64,000 nt of DNA from Klebsiella africana (GCF_020526085.1 NZ_CP084874.1:4960001-5024000), one strand, 5' to 3'. Positions 43,860-54,446 are shown, numbered from the stretch's first letter. Made by a program: numbers and translations. The notes: a model not told the origin generated them from the letters alone.

Positions 43860-44615
43860 TCAGAACTTGTAACCGCGATGCAAAGCGACGATACCCGCCG
43901 TCAGGTTGTAGTAATCCACATTTTCGAAGCCCGCGTCCTGCATCATCCCTTTCAGGGTTTCCTGGTCTGGATGCATGCGAATAGATTCCGCCAGGTAACG
44001 ATAGCTGTCGCCGTCTTTTGCCACCAGCTCGCCCACCTTCGGCAGGATATGGAAGGAGTAAGCATCGTAGGCTTTGCTCAGCGGTTCGATAATCGGTTTA
44101 GAAAACTCCAGCACCAGCAGGCGTCCGCCCGGTTTCAGTACGCGGTACATCGAACGCAGCGCTTTCTCTTTGTCGGTCACATTACGCAGACCGAAAGAGA
44201 TGGTGATGCAGTCAAAGGTATTATCAGCAAAAGGCAGGGCTTCCGCGTTGGCCTGAACATACTCAACGTTGCCCACGATGCCGATATTGCGCAGCTTTTC
44301 GCGGCCCATTTTGAGCATAGAATCATTGATATCAGCAAGCATGACGCGGCCGGTTTCCCCTACCAGGCGGGAGAACTTGGCCGTCAAATCACCGGTACCG
44401 CCCGCCAGATCCAGCACGGTCTGCCCGCGACGTACGCCACTGCAGTCGATGGTGAAACGCTTCCACAAACGATGGATCCCAAACGACATCAAGTCGTTCA
44501 TCACATCATACTTTGCGGCGACAGAATGGAATACATGCGCCACCATATCTGCTTTCTGCTCTTTAGCGACCGTCTGAAAGCCAAAGTGCGTCGTTTCTTG
44601 TGAATCCTCAACCAT
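43860..44615 (-). CDS. ubiE: Ubiquinone/menaquinone C-methyltransferase UbiE
   Basis: A 251-residue SAM-dependent methyltransferase acting in both ubiquinone and menaquinone synthesis. The SAM motif [11 protein letters not shown] and the [10 protein letters not shown] and VLEFSKP motifs are present. The start is [13 protein letters not shown] at 44615; the frame runs 52 codons further, but that part is not family-like. First gene of ubiEJB. Confidence 0.98.
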   Translation of the reverse strand: MVEDSQETTHFGFQTVAKEQKADMVAHVFHSVAAKYDVMNDLMSFGIHRLWKRFTIDCSGVRRGQTVLDLAGGTGDLTAKFSRLVGETGRVMLADINDSMLKMGREKLRNIGIVGNVEYVQANAEALPFADNTFDCITISFGLRNVTDKEKALRSMYRVLKPGGRLLVLEFSKPIIEPLSKAYDAYSFHILPKVGELVAKDGDSYRYLAESIRMHPDQETLKGMMQDAGFENVDYYNLTAGIVALHRGYKF

Positions 44616-44685
44616 CTCTATGCCTGCTTGCTTTTCAAGAAAATGTTCACTGAGTGTATCAGACTCAGCGCATTTCCCATACGTT

Positions 44686-46134
44686 TCAGCGTGGCGGAGC
44701 CGCCTCCCGGCTACGCACCGTCTCGGCAGAGTCGGGTGAAAATGCGTCATATTCCGGCAGGTTATCCTCATCTTCGAGGCGATATTGCTCGTCCTGAGCC
44801 GTAGCTTGTTCGACTAAATCAGGATTAATCCCGCGCTTGACCTCCACGCCCAGGCCGCGAAAGGCCTCCGCCTGAGCCAGCAGATTACCACGCCCGGAAG
44901 CGAGCTTTTTCATCGCCTGGCGATAGCTCTCTTGCGCCTTATCCAGGCTCTGGCCGATGGCGGACATGTCATCCACAAACAGGCGCATTTTGTCGTAAAG
45001 GCGCCCCGCCCGCTCGGCGATCTTCTGCGCGTTACGACTCTGGTGCTCATAGCGCCACAGATTGGCGATAGTGCGCAGAGCCACCAGCAGCGTCGTCGGG
45101 CTGACCAGCATAATATTATTTTGCAACGCCTCGCTGATGAGTTCGGGTTGGCGATCGATGGCCAGCAGGAACGCCGGCTCAACGGGAATAAACATCAGCA
45201 CATAGTCGAGCGAACGCAGGCCAGGCAGCTGTTGATAATCCTTGCGTCCCAGCAGGCGAATATGGTTTCGCACCGAGGCAAGGTGTTCCTGCAGCGCAAC
45301 TTCGCGGGTGTAGTCGTCTTCGGCGTTGAAATAGCGCTCATAGGCGACCAGGGTCATTTTGGCGTCGATCACCACGTCCTTACCCTGCGGCAGACGCACG
45401 ATGACGTCCGGCTGCATCCGCGAGCGGTTGTCGGTCTCAATACTGACCTGAGTCTGGTACTCATAGCCTTCGCGCAGGCCCGAGGCCTCCAGCACGCGGG
45501 TTAAGACCACTTCCCCCCAGTTGCCCTGGGTTTTGTTATCCCCCTTCAGCGCTTTGGTCAGGTTCAGCGCCTCCTGTGCCATCTGCGCGTTCAACTGCTG
45601 CAGATTGCGGATCTCATGCGCCAGGGTATGTCTTTCCCGCGCCTCCTGGCCAAAGCTCTCCTGCACCTGGCGGCGGAAGCCGTCCAGCTGTTCGCGTAGC
45701 GGGGTCAGCAGGCCATGCAGGCTCTGGCGGTTTTGCTCATCGACGCGCCGGTTACTGTGTTCGAAAATGCGGTTGGCGAGGTTTTCAAACTGCTCGCTCA
45801 GGCGCTGCTCGCTGTTCACCATCTGGCGGATCTTATCTTCCGCATGCAGCTGGGTGGATTCGAGCCGGGTGGTGACCTCACGCAGATCGGCTTCCAGCGA
45901 GGTATTGATATCCCGCAGGCTGCGCAGCTCGTTGTTCAGCAGCTCACACTCCTCACGCCAATGGGCCTCCTGCGCCAGTTGCTGGCGGGCGGCGCTCAGC
46001 TCAATATCCAGCTCTCGCCGTTCCTCGATCAAATCGGCCCGAATTTGATCGGCGCGCGCTTTGGTCGCCAGCCAGCCGACAATTAACCCGGCAGCCAGTG
46101 CGATAACCGCGCTGATAATAATGGAGAGATCCAC
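44686..46134 (-). CDS. rmuC: DNA recombination protein RmuC
   Basis: A 482-residue protein with an N-terminal membrane helix ([19 protein letters not shown]), a long coiled coil (~30-200), then an RmuC domain with [12 protein letters not shown] that resembles restriction-type nucleases. Loss in E. coli raises inversion at short inverted repeats. The start is taken as GTG 46134 (VDLSIIIS), with AGGGGG just upstream; an in-frame ATG 10 codons earlier has no comparable signal. The C-terminal tail differs from E. coli, as this region commonly does. Confidence 0.93.
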   Translation of the reverse strand: MDLSIIISAVIALAAGLIVGWLATKARADQIRADLIEERRELDIELSAARQQLAQEAHWREECELLNNELRSLRDINTSLEADLREVTTRLESTQLHAEDKIRQMVNSEQRLSEQFENLANRIFEHSNRRVDEQNRQSLHGLLTPLREQLDGFRRQVQESFGQEARERHTLAHEIRNLQQLNAQMAQEALNLTKALKGDNKTQGNWGEVVLTRVLEASGLREGYEYQTQVSIETDNRSRMQPDVIVRLPQGKDVVIDAKMTLVAYERYFNAEDDYTREVALQEHLASVRNHIRLLGRKDYQQLPGLRSLDYVLMFIPVEPAFLLAIDRQPELISEALQNNIMLVSPTTLLVALRTIANLWRYEHQSRNAQKIAERAGRLYDKMRLFVDDMSAIGQSLDKAQESYRQAMKKLASGRGNLLAQAEAFRGLGVEVKRGINPDLVEQATAQDEQYRLEDEDNLPEYDAFSPDSAETVRSREAAPPR

Positions 46135-46222
46135 GACGCCCCCTGCGATAACCTGATGACACAAAATAGAATTGTGCTGTACAAACGTCCAGTTTAAAAG
46201 GAATTTCCTGCGAGGAGCAACG

Positions 46223-46251
46223 CAAAAAAGAAAGGCCGGAGGACCCGGCCT
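46223..46251 (-). terminator. udp terminator
   Basis: On the minus strand AGGCCGG, loop GTCCT, CCGGCCT, then TTCTTTTTTG. It lies 18 bp after the udp stop. Confidence 0.9.
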
Positions 46252-46269
46252 GACAGGGACAGTGTTGAA

Positions 46270-47031
46270 TTACAGCAGACGGCGCGCTGCTTCCACGACG
46301 ATTTTCACCGCATGGCTTTCGGTTTGCTTCATGGTTTCTGCGTTAGGGATCTCTTGCTGGGTACGGTTTACGATAACCCCGGCTACCATCCCGGCGCGCA
46401 GGCCCTGGCTGGCGCACATGGTCAGCAGCGTGGCGGATTCCATTTCATAGTTCATCACGCCCATTGCCTGCCACTCTTCCATCGAGCCCTTGAAGCGGCT
46501 CACCACGCGGCCGGAGAAGGTGTCGTAACGCTCCTGGCCCGGGTAGAAGGTATCCGAGGAGGCGGTCACGCCGATATGGGTGGTGGCGCCAATAGATTTC
46601 GCCGCTTCCACCAGCGCGGTGGTGCAGGCGAAGTCTGCGACGGCCGGGAACTCCATCGGTGCGAAGTGCAGGCTGGCGCCGTCCAGACGAACGGAGGCGG
46701 TAGTCACCAGCACATCGCCAACGTTAATGTGCGGTTGAATCGCGCCGGTGGTGCCGATACGCAGGAAGGTACGCACCCCCAGCTGCGCCAGCTCTTCCAC
46801 GGCGATAGAAGTTGACGGGCCGCCGATGCCGGTAGAGCAGACGATCACTGGTTTGCCGTCCAGCTCCGCGCGCCAGGAGGTAAATTCGCGGTGAGATGCC
46901 AGCTTAACCGGCTTATCCATCAGCGCGGCGATCTTTTCCACACGCTCCGGATCGCCAGGGACGATAGCCAGCGTAGCCCCTTGTAAATCGTTCTTGGTGA
47001 GGCCGAGATGAAAAACATCAGACTTGGACAT
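46270..47031 (-). CDS. udp: Uridine phosphorylase
   Basis: A 253-residue hexameric enzyme that converts uridine and phosphate to uracil and ribose-1-phosphate. Phosphate and nucleoside motifs [15 protein letters not shown] and [12 protein letters not shown] are present. The start is [11 protein letters not shown] at 47031, the E. coli start. Two CRP-like sites upstream, 52 bp apart, fit control by CRP with CytR. Confidence 0.98.
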   Translation of the reverse strand: MSKSDVFHLGLTKNDLQGATLAIVPGDPERVEKIAALMDKPVKLASHREFTSWRAELDGKPVIVCSTGIGGPSTSIAVEELAQLGVRTFLRIGTTGAIQPHINVGDVLVTTASVRLDGASLHFAPMEFPAVADFACTTALVEAAKSIGATTHIGVTASSDTFYPGQERYDTFSGRVVSRFKGSMEEWQAMGVMNYEMESATLLTMCASQGLRAGMVAGVIVNRTQQEIPNAETMKQTESHAVKIVVEAARRLL

Positions 47032-47076
47032 AAAAAACTCCTCTGTGGGTCGAATTATCAGCAGAAGCAAAACGGT

Positions 47077-47119
47077 ACTGTACAGAAGCCCCAGGCAACA
47101 TTTTGTGATGATAGTCACC
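47077..47119 (-). promoter_or_regulatory. udp promoter with proximal CRP site
   Basis: The CRP-like site TGTGA-N6-TCACC is at 47104-47119. On the minus strand TACAGT (47077-47082) is a plausible -10, putting the start near 47070 and the CRP centre near -41.5, a class II position. A second candidate -10 (GATAAT, 47054-47059) fits CRP spacing less well. Confidence 0.6.
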
Positions 47120-47155
47120 AAGACCGATAATGATTGCAGTTGTTTTTCAGTAAAT

Positions 47156-47171
47156 AGTGATATACATCACA
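47156..47171. promoter_or_regulatory. Distal CRP site between udp and dlhH
   Basis: AGTGA-N6-TCACA, one mismatch from consensus. Its centre is 52 bp from the proximal site, the spacing of CRP-CytR-CRP promoters (udp, deoP2, cdd) in which CytR binds between. It could also serve the divergent dlhH. Confidence 0.65.
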
Positions 47172-47303
47172 TTAACAAGTTATATTCATCGTCACAGAAC
47201 AAAAGATAGCCGCTTTCAGGCACTGTGCTTTATTACCGCCCGAACTAAAGGTAAAGGGTCTATAGTTACTGATGCGCTAATAAATAAGGGTACGGAGAAT
47301 ACC

Positions 47304-48116
47304 ATGACCACCACCAAGCAACCTGGATTCGCACCTGCAGCTTCACCACACGCCGCCACCGCCGTTCATACGCCGGAAGAGCATATTATCGCCGGAGAGA
47401 CGTCTATTCCCTCTCAGGGTGAAAACATGCCGGCCTACCACGCCCGCCCGAAAAACATCGATGGCCCACTGCCGATTGTTATTGTGGTACAGGAAATTTT
47501 CGGCGTGCATGAGCATATTCGCGATCTTTGTCGCCGCCTGGCGCAGGAAGGTTATCTGGCTATTGCGCCTGAATTGTACTTCCGTCAGGGCGATCCGAAT
47601 GAGTACCACGATATCCCGACCCTGTTCAAAGAGCTGGTTACCAAGGTGCCGGACGCGCAGGTGCTGGCAGATCTCGACCATGTCGCCAGTTGGGCGGCAC
47701 GTCACGGCGGCGATGCCCATCGTCTGCTGATCACCGGCTTCTGCTGGGGCGGACGCATTACCTGGCTGTATGCCGCGCATAACCCGCAGCTGAAGGCAGG
47801 CGTGGCCTGGTACGGTAAGCTGGTGGGAGAAAAATCACTGAATTCGCCGAAGCACCCGGTAGATATCGCCGTCGATCTCAACGCCCCGGTGCTTGGTCTG
47901 TACGGGGCTAAAGACGCCAGCATTCCGCAGGACACCGTCGAGACTATGCGTCAGGCGCTGCGGGCAGCCAACGCCACGGCGGAAATCGTGGTCTATCCCG
48001 AAGCCGATCATGCCTTTAACGCCGACTATCGCGCCAGCTATCATGAAGAGTCAGCCAAAGATGGCTGGCAGCGAATGCTCGCGTGGTTTGCGCAGTATGG
48101 CGGTAAAAAAGGGTAA
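47304..48116 (+). CDS. dlhH: Dienelactone hydrolase family protein
   Basis: A 270-residue alpha/beta hydrolase matching E. coli YsgA/DlhH. The nucleophile elbow is GFCWGGR (Cys, as in dienelactone hydrolases), with the acid in YGAKDASIP and His in [10 protein letters not shown]. Its natural substrate is unknown. The start is the ATG at 47304 after GGAG. Divergent from udp, convergent with metE. Confidence 0.93.
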   Translation: MTTTKQPGFAPAASPHAATAVHTPEEHIIAGETSIPSQGENMPAYHARPKNIDGPLPIVIVVQEIFGVHEHIRDLCRRLAQEGYLAIAPELYFRQGDPNEYHDIPTLFKELVTKVPDAQVLADLDHVASWAARHGGDAHRLLITGFCWGGRITWLYAAHNPQLKAGVAWYGKLVGEKSLNSPKHPVDIAVDLNAPVLGLYGAKDASIPQDTVETMRQALRAANATAEIVVYPEADHAFNADYRASYHEESAKDGWQRMLAWFAQYGGKKG

Positions 48117-48130
48117 TCGCCCTAAGCATG

Positions 48131-48157
48131 AAAAAAGGAGGCAAATGCCTCCTTTTT
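48131..48157. terminator. Bidirectional terminator between dlhH and metE
   Basis: AAAAAGGAGGC, loop AAAT, GCCTCCTTTTT, with A-run and T-run on opposite sides, placed between the two convergent stops. Confidence 0.92.
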
Positions 48158-48174
48158 GATTTTTCGCGTGACGA

Positions 48175-50439
48175 TCAGGCGGACTGGCGCAGATTTCGCG
48201 CCGCTTGCACCATATTCGCCAGCGCGGCGCGGGTTTCCGGCCAGCCGCGAGTTTTCAGGCCGCAGTCCGGGTTAACCCACAGCCGCTCCACCGGGATACG
48301 CTGCGCGGCTTTCTTCAGCAGCGCTTCGATCCACTCCACGCTCGGCACGTTTGGCGAGTGAATATCATATACTCCCGGCCCGATCTCATTGGGGTACTCG
48401 AACGCTTCGAACGACTCCAGCAGCTCCATATCGGACCGCGAGGTTTCAATGGTGATCACGTCAGCGTCCAGCGCGGCAATGGAGTCCATGATGTCATTGA
48501 ACTCGCAATAGCACATGTGAGTATGGATCTGCGTGTCGTCTTTGGCGACCGCAGCATTAAGGCGGAAGGCTTCCACACCCCACTGCAGATAGGCATCCCA
48601 GTCGCTGCGCTTCAGCGGTAACCCTTCGCGCAGCGCCGGCTCATCAATCTGGATGATGCCGATCCCCGCCGCCTCCAGATCCGCCACTTCATCACGCAGG
48701 GCCAGCGCAATCTGTTTCGCGATGGTTTCACGGCTGACATCTTCCCGCGGGAAGGACCAGCACAGAATGGTCACCGGTCCAGTGAGCATCCCTTTCACCG
48801 GCTTGTCGGTCAGCGACTGCGCGTACTTCGCCCAGTCGACGGTGATCGCCTGCGGACGGCTGACGTCGCCGATCACCACCGGCGGCTTCACGCAGCGGGA
48901 ACCATAGCTCTGCACCCAGCCGTTTTGCGTGAAGATAAAACCGTCCAGATATTCGCCGAAGTATTCCACCATGTCGTTCCGCTCGGCTTCCCCGTGCACC
49001 AGTACGTCTAAACCTAACCGCTCCTGCTCGACGATCGCCTGCTTAATATGTTCCGCAATCCCCGTCCGATAATGACTGGCGTCAAGGTTACCCTTTTTGA
49101 AGTCCAGGCGCAGGCCGCGGATCTCGGTCGTCTGCGGGAATGACCCGATGGTGGTGGTCGGCCATTTCGGCAGGTTAAAGCGCTGGCGCTGTGCCTGCGC
49201 GCGAGCCTCATAGGGGCTGGCGCGCTGGCTGTCCTGAGCAGTGATCGCCGCCAGCCGTTTTTCCACCTCCGCGTTGTGCACGCGGGTCGAATGGCGACGG
49301 GCCTGGATTGGCGCGCTCCACTCGGTAATCGCCGCCGTATCGCCGCTGTTCAGCGCATCGCGCAGCAGCGCCAGCTCACCGCATTTCTGCAGCGCGAAGG
49401 CAAACCAGCTCTTCACTTCCGCATCAAGGCGCGTCTCCACGCTCAGATCGATCGGGCTATGCAGCAGAGAGCAGGATGACGCGACCCATAGCTCGCGCTT
49501 ACCGACGAGGTCTAGAATTTGCGCATACTTTTCAGTGAGATCGGCGCGCCAGACGTTACGCCCATTGATCAAGCCTGCGGACAGCAGCCAGTCGGCCGGC
49601 AGGCGATTATGCAGTTCGGCGACATCATCTTTGCCGTGCACCAGATCGACGTGCAGCCCCTGGACCGGTAGCGCAGCAATGGTCGCGAGATTGTCGCTAA
49701 TTCCTTCAAAATAGGTGGTCAGCAGCAGCTTCACCTGGCCCTGCAGGGCGTCATAAGCCGGTTTAAAGGCCTCCAGCCACGCTGGCGGCAGCTCCAGCAC
49801 CAGCGCCGGTTCATCAATCTGCACCCACTCGATGCCGCGCTTCGCCAGTTCGGCCAGCACCTGCTGGTAAACCGGCAGGATGGCATTCAGCAGGCTCAGA
49901 CGATCAAACGGTTCGCCTTTCACTTTGCCCAGCCACAGATAAGTCACCGGCCCCAGCAGCACGGGCTTGATCTTGTGGCCCAGCGCCAGCGCTTCGTCCA
50001 CTTCATCCAGCAGTTGGGTCCAGCTCAGTGTGAACTGCTGGCCCTTCACAAACTCCGGCACCATATAGTGATAGTTGGTGTTGAACCATTTGGTCATTTC
50101 CGCAGCGGCGGCCGGTTCGCCAGTCGGCGCGCGGCCGCGCCCAATGCGGAACAGGGTATCGATGTCAATGGATCCGTCTTTGTTCTGATGACGAGCCGGC
50201 ACGTTGCCAAGCAGCAGGCTGGTAGTCAGAACATGGTCGTACCAGGCGAAATCCCCCACCGGCAGCAGATCAATGCCCGCCTGTTTCTGCTGCTCCCAGT
50301 GACGGGCGCGCAGCTCACGGCCTACCGCCAGCAGTTCCTCGCGAGTGGCGTTGCCCGCCCAGTAGCTCTCTTGCGCTTTTTTCAGCTCGCGGCGCAGGCC
50401 AACGCGAGGAAAACCGAGGGTGTGGTTAAGAATTGTCAT
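48175..50439 (-). CDS. metE: Cobalamin-independent methionine synthase
   Basis: The 754-residue enzyme that methylates homocysteine from methyltetrahydrofolate polyglutamate without B12. The C-terminal zinc ligands are in HMCYCEF and [11 protein letters not shown]. Divergent from its activator gene metR. The spacer holds MetJ boxes, a promoter, a MetR-type site and an ERIC element in the predicted leader. Confidence 0.99.
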   Translation of the reverse strand: MTILNHTLGFPRVGLRRELKKAQESYWAGNATREELLAVGRELRARHWEQQKQAGIDLLPVGDFAWYDHVLTTSLLLGNVPARHQNKDGSIDIDTLFRIGRGRAPTGEPAAAAEMTKWFNTNYHYMVPEFVKGQQFTLSWTQLLDEVDEALALGHKIKPVLLGPVTYLWLGKVKGEPFDRLSLLNAILPVYQQVLAELAKRGIEWVQIDEPALVLELPPAWLEAFKPAYDALQGQVKLLLTTYFEGISDNLATIAALPVQGLHVDLVHGKDDVAELHNRLPADWLLSAGLINGRNVWRADLTEKYAQILDLVGKRELWVASSCSLLHSPIDLSVETRLDAEVKSWFAFALQKCGELALLRDALNSGDTAAITEWSAPIQARRHSTRVHNAEVEKRLAAITAQDSQRASPYEARAQAQRQRFNLPKWPTTTIGSFPQTTEIRGLRLDFKKGNLDASHYRTGIAEHIKQAIVEQERLGLDVLVHGEAERNDMVEYFGEYLDGFIFTQNGWVQSYGSRCVKPPVVIGDVSRPQAITVDWAKYAQSLTDKPVKGMLTGPVTILCWSFPREDVSRETIAKQIALALRDEVADLEAAGIGIIQIDEPALREGLPLKRSDWDAYLQWGVEAFRLNAAVAKDDTQIHTHMCYCEFNDIMDSIAALDADVITIETSRSDMELLESFEAFEYPNEIGPGVYDIHSPNVPSVEWIEALLKKAAQRIPVERLWVNPDCGLKTRGWPETRAALANMVQAARNLRQSA

Positions 50440-50460
50440 TTTTTGAGCCTCATAATTGCA

Positions 50461-50582
50461 ATCCGAAAGATTTCGGATTTAGGGAAGGCGGCAAACTTGC
50501 TCATCCCCAGGAGCTTACTGAAGTAAGTGACTGGGGTGAGGAAGTGCAGCCAACGCACCATAAATTCGAAAGATAAAGGATT
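50461..50582. repeat. ERIC element (enterobacterial repetitive intergenic consensus)
   Basis: A 122-bp imperfect palindrome containing the ERIC core: CCCCAG-GAG-CTTACT-GA-AGTAAG-TGA-CTGGGG at the centre, GAAGGCGGCAAACTTGC on the left and GTGCAGCCAACGCACC on the right. The ends ATCCGAAAGATTTCGG and its degenerate inverse (50567-50582) are the terminal inverted repeats. It lies 22 bp before the metE start codon, inside the predicted metE leader, and would fold into a long RNA hairpin. Confidence 0.93.
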
Positions 50583-50583
50583 T

Positions 50584-50607
50584 AGCCGTCCAGATGTTTA
50601 CACATCC
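50584..50607. promoter_or_regulatory. Tandem MetJ boxes
   Basis: Three adjacent 8-mers AGCCGTCC, AGATGTTT and ACACATCC match the met box AGACGTCT at 6, 6 and 5 positions. MetJ with S-adenosylmethionine binds such tandem boxes. They lie directly downstream of the predicted metE -10, covering the transcription start. Confidence 0.75.
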
Positions 50608-50636
50608 ATAATTGGCAGTTACTGTATATTCCTCAA
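50608..50636 (-). promoter_or_regulatory. Predicted metE promoter
   Basis: On the minus strand TTGAGG (50631-50636), 17 bp, AATTAT (50608-50613). Both hexamers are 4 of 6, fitting a promoter that needs MetR. The start would be near 50601, within the MetJ boxes. On the other strand TATATT (50625-50630) is a candidate -10 for metR. Confidence 0.6.
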
Positions 50637-50658
50637 GCGCAAATTGCTCATGGCGAAG

Positions 50659-50671
50659 TGAAGGACTTTCA
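50659..50671. promoter_or_regulatory. MetR-type recognition site
   Basis: TGAA-GGACT-TTCA fits the MetR motif TGAA-N5-TTCA. Its centre is ~64 bp upstream of the predicted metE start, the usual place of a LysR-family recognition site. It overlaps the metR Shine-Dalgarno (AAGGA) and start codon, so MetR bound here could also limit its own synthesis. Confidence 0.6.
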
Positions 50672-51624
50672 TGATCGAAATTAAACATCTGAAAACGCTG
50701 CAAGCGTTGCGGAACAGCGGTTCACTGGCGGGCGCAGCAGCGGCCCTGCACCAGACCCAATCCGCTTTGTCTCACCAGTTCAGCGATCTGGAACAGCGCC
50801 TTGGCTTTCGTCTGTTTGTGCGTAAGAGCCAACCGCTGCGTTTTACCCCTCAGGGGGAGATCCTCTTACAGCTGGCCAACCAGGTACTGCCGCAGATCGC
50901 CCGCGCCCTGCAGGACTGTAACGAACCGCAGCAGACCAAACTGCGCCTGGCTATCGAATGTCACAGCTGTATTCAGTGGCTGACGCCGGCGCTGGAGAAT
51001 TTCCGCGCCCGCTGGCCACATGTGGAGGTCGACTTCCATTCCGGGGTGACCTTCGACCCGCAGCCAGCGCTGCAGCAGGGCGAACTGGATCTGGTGATGA
51101 CCTCCGATATCCTGCCGCGCAGCGGTCTGCACTACTCGCCAATGTTTGATTATGAGGTGCGTCTGGTACTGGCGCCCGAGCATCCGTTAGCCATGAAGAC
51201 GCTGGTTACCCCGGAGGATCTGGCCGCGGAAACGCTGTTGATTTATCCCGTGCAGCGCGGGCGCCTCGATATCTGGCGCCACTTCCTGCAGCCGGCCGGC
51301 ATCAGCCCGCAGCTGAAAAGCGTCGATAACACGCTGTTGCTGATCCAGATGGTGGCTGCCCGGATGGGCATTGCCGCACTGCCGCACTGGGTGGTGGAAA
51401 GCTTTGAACGCCAGGGCCTGGTGGTCACCAAAACCCTGGGCGAGGGATTATGGAGCCGGTTGTACGCGGCCGTTCGCGATGGCGAACAACGTCAACCGGT
51501 CACCGAAGCGTTTATTCGCTCTGCGCGGAACCATGCCTGCGATCATCTGCCGTTTGTCCGGAGTGCGGAGCGACCCAGCGGCGATGGACCCACAGCGAGG
51601 CCAGGATCACCAACGCTCCGCTAA
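50671..51624 (+). CDS. metR: LysR-family regulator MetR
   Basis: A 317-residue activator of metE and other methionine genes, with homocysteine as co-inducer. The N-terminal helix-turn-helix ([39 protein letters not shown]) and the C-terminal effector domain are present. The length equals E. coli MetR. Its last 113 bp overlap the convergent bioP gene. Confidence 0.97.
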   Translation: MIEIKHLKTLQALRNSGSLAGAAAALHQTQSALSHQFSDLEQRLGFRLFVRKSQPLRFTPQGEILLQLANQVLPQIARALQDCNEPQQTKLRLAIECHSCIQWLTPALENFRARWPHVEVDFHSGVTFDPQPALQQGELDLVMTSDILPRSGLHYSPMFDYEVRLVLAPEHPLAMKTLVTPEDLAAETLLIYPVQRGRLDIWRHFLQPAGISPQLKSVDNTLLLIQMVAARMGIAALPHWVVESFERQGLVVTKTLGEGLWSRLYAAVRDGEQRQPVTEAFIRSARNHACDHLPFVRSAERPSGDGPTARPGSPTLR

Positions 51625-52411
51625 TAAAGCTCGGCCAGTGCGGCTGCTCTTGCCAGATGGCAAGGTTAACCAGCAGCCCGGCGGGGACATGGACGTTATT
51701 CATGATCCCCAGCGTGCCGGCATCCACCTGCGTGGCGCCATAGTTCCACATAAAGTAACCCAGCCCGGAGGCCACCACGCCGAGCCACACCAGCACGCTC
51801 CACTGCAGCGTGGTGGTCGGCAGCTTCTGTGGGTTGCCGAGCATAAACCATGCCGCAACCGCCACGATAAAAGCCCCGACATAGAACCAGGCAAAGGCAT
51901 TGTGCTGCGGCATCGGACGCACCTCCATCAGGCGCTTATACCCCACCATGCCGATGGCGAAGCAGAGATTTGACAGCTGCACCAGTAACAGCCCGGTCCA
52001 GAAATGATCGCTGACTTTGTCATAGCGGATAATCGCCGCCCCCAGCACCGCCAGCGCGGCGCTCAGCAGATAGCCCCAGCGCAGCTTACGTCCGCTAAGC
52101 AAGTCGTAGATCAGCGTGATATACAGGGGAGTAAACACGGTAAACAGCAGAAATTCCGAGACCGTCAGATAGAGATAGGCGCGGAAAGCCAGCAGGTACA
52201 TGATGCCTAGCTGCATCGCGCCCACCAGCATATAGAGCACGATCGTGCGCGGAGACTGGCCGCGCGTGCGCAGGAAAGGCAGGAACACCAGCGCCGCCAG
52301 GCCCACGCGCATCAGCACCGAAAAATAGCTGTCGACGCTACCGGCCAAGTATTCGCCAATCAGGCTAAAAGAAAAGGCCCACAGGATAGTGGTGATAATT
52401 AACAGCGCCAC
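51512..52411 (-). CDS. bioP: Biotin transporter of the DMT/EamA family (YigM)
   Basis: A 299-residue inner-membrane protein with ten predicted helices in two EamA repeats. It matches E. coli YigM, which imports biotin, from the start [16 protein letters not shown] to the C-terminal SQTADDRR-like tail. The 3' end overlaps metR by 113 bp in antisense. It is the last gene of a likely pldB-yigL-bioP run, 88 bp after yigL. Also a biotin link to birA in this window. Confidence 0.93.
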   Translation of the reverse strand: MALLIITTILWAFSFSLIGEYLAGSVDSYFSVLMRVGLAALVFLPFLRTRGQSPRTIVLYMLVGAMQLGIMYLLAFRAYLYLTVSEFLLFTVFTPLYITLIYDLLSGRKLRWGYLLSAALAVLGAAIIRYDKVSDHFWTGLLLVQLSNLCFAIGMVGYKRLMEVRPMPQHNAFAWFYVGAFIVAVAAWFMLGNPQKLPTTTLQWSVLVWLGVVASGLGYFMWNYGATQVDAGTLGIMNNVHVPAGLLVNLAIWQEQPHWPSFISGALVILASLWVHRRWVAPHSGQTADDRRHGSAQSE

Positions 52412-52460
52412 AATGGTCGTCTCGTTGGATAAAGAACAGGCATTGTAGCGAAGAGTCAGG

Positions 52461-52492
52461 TTGACGACTGGACAGTTATTCGCCAGTCGTCA
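52461..52492. terminator. Hairpin between yigL and bioP
   Basis: TTGACGACTGG and CCAGTCGTCAA form a perfect 11-bp stem with a 10-nt loop. The T-run (TCTTTTT) is on the plus-strand side only, so for yigL on the minus strand it is a stable hairpin without a U-tract. It may slow or process the transcript rather than end it. Confidence 0.6.
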
Positions 52493-52499
52493 ATCTTTT

Positions 52500-53300
52500 T
52501 CAGTCGAGGTATAGCTTACGCAGGTAGTGCGGAACCGCATCGTCGGCGTTGCTGCCGATCACTTCCAGCTCCGGATGCAGATCCTTTAGCCGCTGGTGGG
52601 CGTTGGCCATGATGCAGCCTTTGCCGGCCATCGACAGCATCTCGGCGTCGTTCATACCGTCGCCGAAAGCGATGCAATCTGACAGACTGTAGCCGAGCAT
52701 TTTCGCTACCGCCTCCAGCGCATGCCCCTTCGATACCCCACCCGCCATGACTTCCAGGCAGGTTAAGGTGGAGAAGCTGACGTTCACCCGATCGCCCCAG
52801 CGGGCGTTCATCGCCTGCTCCAGCGGCAGGAGGTGCTCGTGATCCTCGCAGGTAAAGAAGACCTTGCTGATCCCCTGCGGATCCAGTTCGCCCGGCTCAT
52901 ACAGCTTGTAGTTAAACACCGCCTCCTTGAAGAAGCGCATCTCTTCCGGACGATGGCGGTTCATATACCACTCGTCTTCCCGATAGACGTTAGTGACGAT
53001 TTTCGGGTCGTTACGCACGATCTCAAACAGGTCGGCGGCAATATCGCGGTCGAGGTTATGGGCGAAGATTTGCTGGCCATCGCTATCGTGAACCCGGGCG
53101 CCGTTAGAGGTGATCATGTACGACCGGATGCCGAGATTATCGCGGATCTGCCCGACGTCGATGTAGTGACGGCCGGTGGCGAAGACGAAATTGATCCCTC
53201 GGGCGGTCAGCAGCTTCAGCGTCTCTTTGGCATACGGGGTCAGGAAATGGCCGGGGGAAAGCAGCGTGCCGTCTAAATCAGACGCAACAACCTGGTACAT
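52500..53300 (-). CDS. yigL: HAD-family sugar/pyridoxal phosphatase YigL
   Basis: A 266-residue HAD phosphatase of the Cof type. Motif I is DLDGTLL, and motif IV is FGDGMNDAEML. E. coli YigL dephosphorylates pyridoxal phosphate and sugar phosphates, and is upregulated by SgrS during glucose-phosphate stress by processing of the pldB-yigL mRNA. The same pldB-yigL order is kept here. Confidence 0.95.
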   Translation of the reverse strand: MYQVVASDLDGTLLSPGHFLTPYAKETLKLLTARGINFVFATGRHYIDVGQIRDNLGIRSYMITSNGARVHDSDGQQIFAHNLDRDIAADLFEIVRNDPKIVTNVYREDEWYMNRHRPEEMRFFKEAVFNYKLYEPGELDPQGISKVFFTCEDHEHLLPLEQAMNARWGDRVNVSFSTLTCLEVMAGGVSKGHALEAVAKMLGYSLSDCIAFGDGMNDAEMLSMAGKGCIMANAHQRLKDLHPELEVIGSNADDAVPHYLRKLYLD

Positions 53301-53344
53301 AAAAAAGTTAACCTCTAAGCAGGGCGACGAGCGTTATCGTCGGA

Positions 53345-54337
53345 TTAAGTATGTCGATTGAAAAACTCGACGATGGCATTGAGCGCGACTGAGCGCATAG
53401 CGTCCTTTTCAAAAAGGATCTCATGATATGCCCCTTCAATGACGAGCGGCTTACCGCCCTCACAGGGATGGCCGGCAGCGGCCCGTAATTCACAATAGCG
53501 GTCGTGCATCAGATTATCGACCACCCGCTCCTCTTCCGCCTGTAAAAGCAGCGTCGGGGCGGTATCTTTTTCCACATTCGCCAGCACTTCGTCTCCAGCC
53601 AGCATGCCCTCACGCACCCAGTGCCAGGTCGGGCCGCCGACCTGCAGCCGCGGCTCATCGGCATAGAAGCGCAGGTTGCGACGATAGCGTTGTCGACTGT
53701 GCGTCAGCACGTTAACGGCAAAAGGCAATGCCCGCCAGCGCCCGGTGCCGATGGCATACTCTTCGCGAATGCGCTGATGGCCCTCAGCCCAGTCGAGAAT
53801 ATGGCGCACCATCCAGTCCGGCAGCCGAATAATAATCCCGAACATCGGCGCGCAGAGCGCTATTGCATCGCAATGCGCCTGGTAACGTTGCAGAAAAAGC
53901 GTGGCAATCGCTCCGCCCATAGAATGGGCAAGGATAAACCGTTTTCGCCAGTGTCCAGGAACCACCTGCTGCTGCCAGAGCGCGGCCAGGTCATCAACAT
54001 AGTCGCTGAAATTAACCACATGTCCGCGGTGGGTATCTGACAGCAGGCGGCCCGAGCGTCCCTGCCCGCGATGGTCAATGATCATCACGTCAAAGCCGCT
54101 GTGAAAGAGATCGTAGGCCACTTCAGCATACTTCACGTAGCTTTCAATGCGCCCGGGGCAAATCAACACCAGACGATCGTTATGTTGCGCGCAAAAGCGG
54201 ACAAAGCGTACCGGTACATCGTCGACGCCTTTAAATTCAGCTTCTTCGCGCTGTCGCCAGAAATCCGTCAGCGGCCCCATGCTAAAGGCCGCAAACGCGT
54301 TTTCTCGTGTTTCCCAGTCCTTTTTCTGCCCAAACAT
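53345..54337 (-). CDS. pldB: Lysophospholipase L2
   Basis: A 330-residue alpha/beta hydrolase (E. coli 340) that removes the remaining acyl chain from lysophospholipids at the inner membrane. The nucleophile elbow is AHSMGG, with MIIDHRGQGRSG before it and the His in GAYHEILFE. First gene of the pldB-yigL pair, divergent from rhtB. Confidence 0.95.
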   Translation of the reverse strand: MFGQKKDWETRENAFAAFSMGPLTDFWRQREEAEFKGVDDVPVRFVRFCAQHNDRLVLICPGRIESYVKYAEVAYDLFHSGFDVMIIDHRGQGRSGRLLSDTHRGHVVNFSDYVDDLAALWQQQVVPGHWRKRFILAHSMGGAIATLFLQRYQAHCDAIALCAPMFGIIIRLPDWMVRHILDWAEGHQRIREEYAIGTGRWRALPFAVNVLTHSRQRYRRNLRFYADEPRLQVGGPTWHWVREGMLAGDEVLANVEKDTAPTLLLQAEEERVVDNLMHDRYCELRAAAGHPCEGGKPLVIEGAYHEILFEKDAMRSVALNAIVEFFNRHT

Positions 54338-54446
54338 CGGGTTTACACCCCTGTTAACCGCTGAAAATCGTTTTTTTACCGTGTATCACACAATGCTGAC
54401 ACAATAGCGTATTGTGGCATAAAAACAGACAATCAGGGAGTTTCTC

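Noticed and set aside
44616..44771. 52-codon N-terminal extension of ubiE
   Set aside because: It runs into the rmuC coding region and does not resemble UbiE; the ATG at 44615 gives the exact family length.
50440..50670. Riboswitch in front of metE
   Set aside because: The folded leader sequence is an ERIC element, and control is explained by MetJ boxes and a MetR-type site; no SAM riboswitch features are present.
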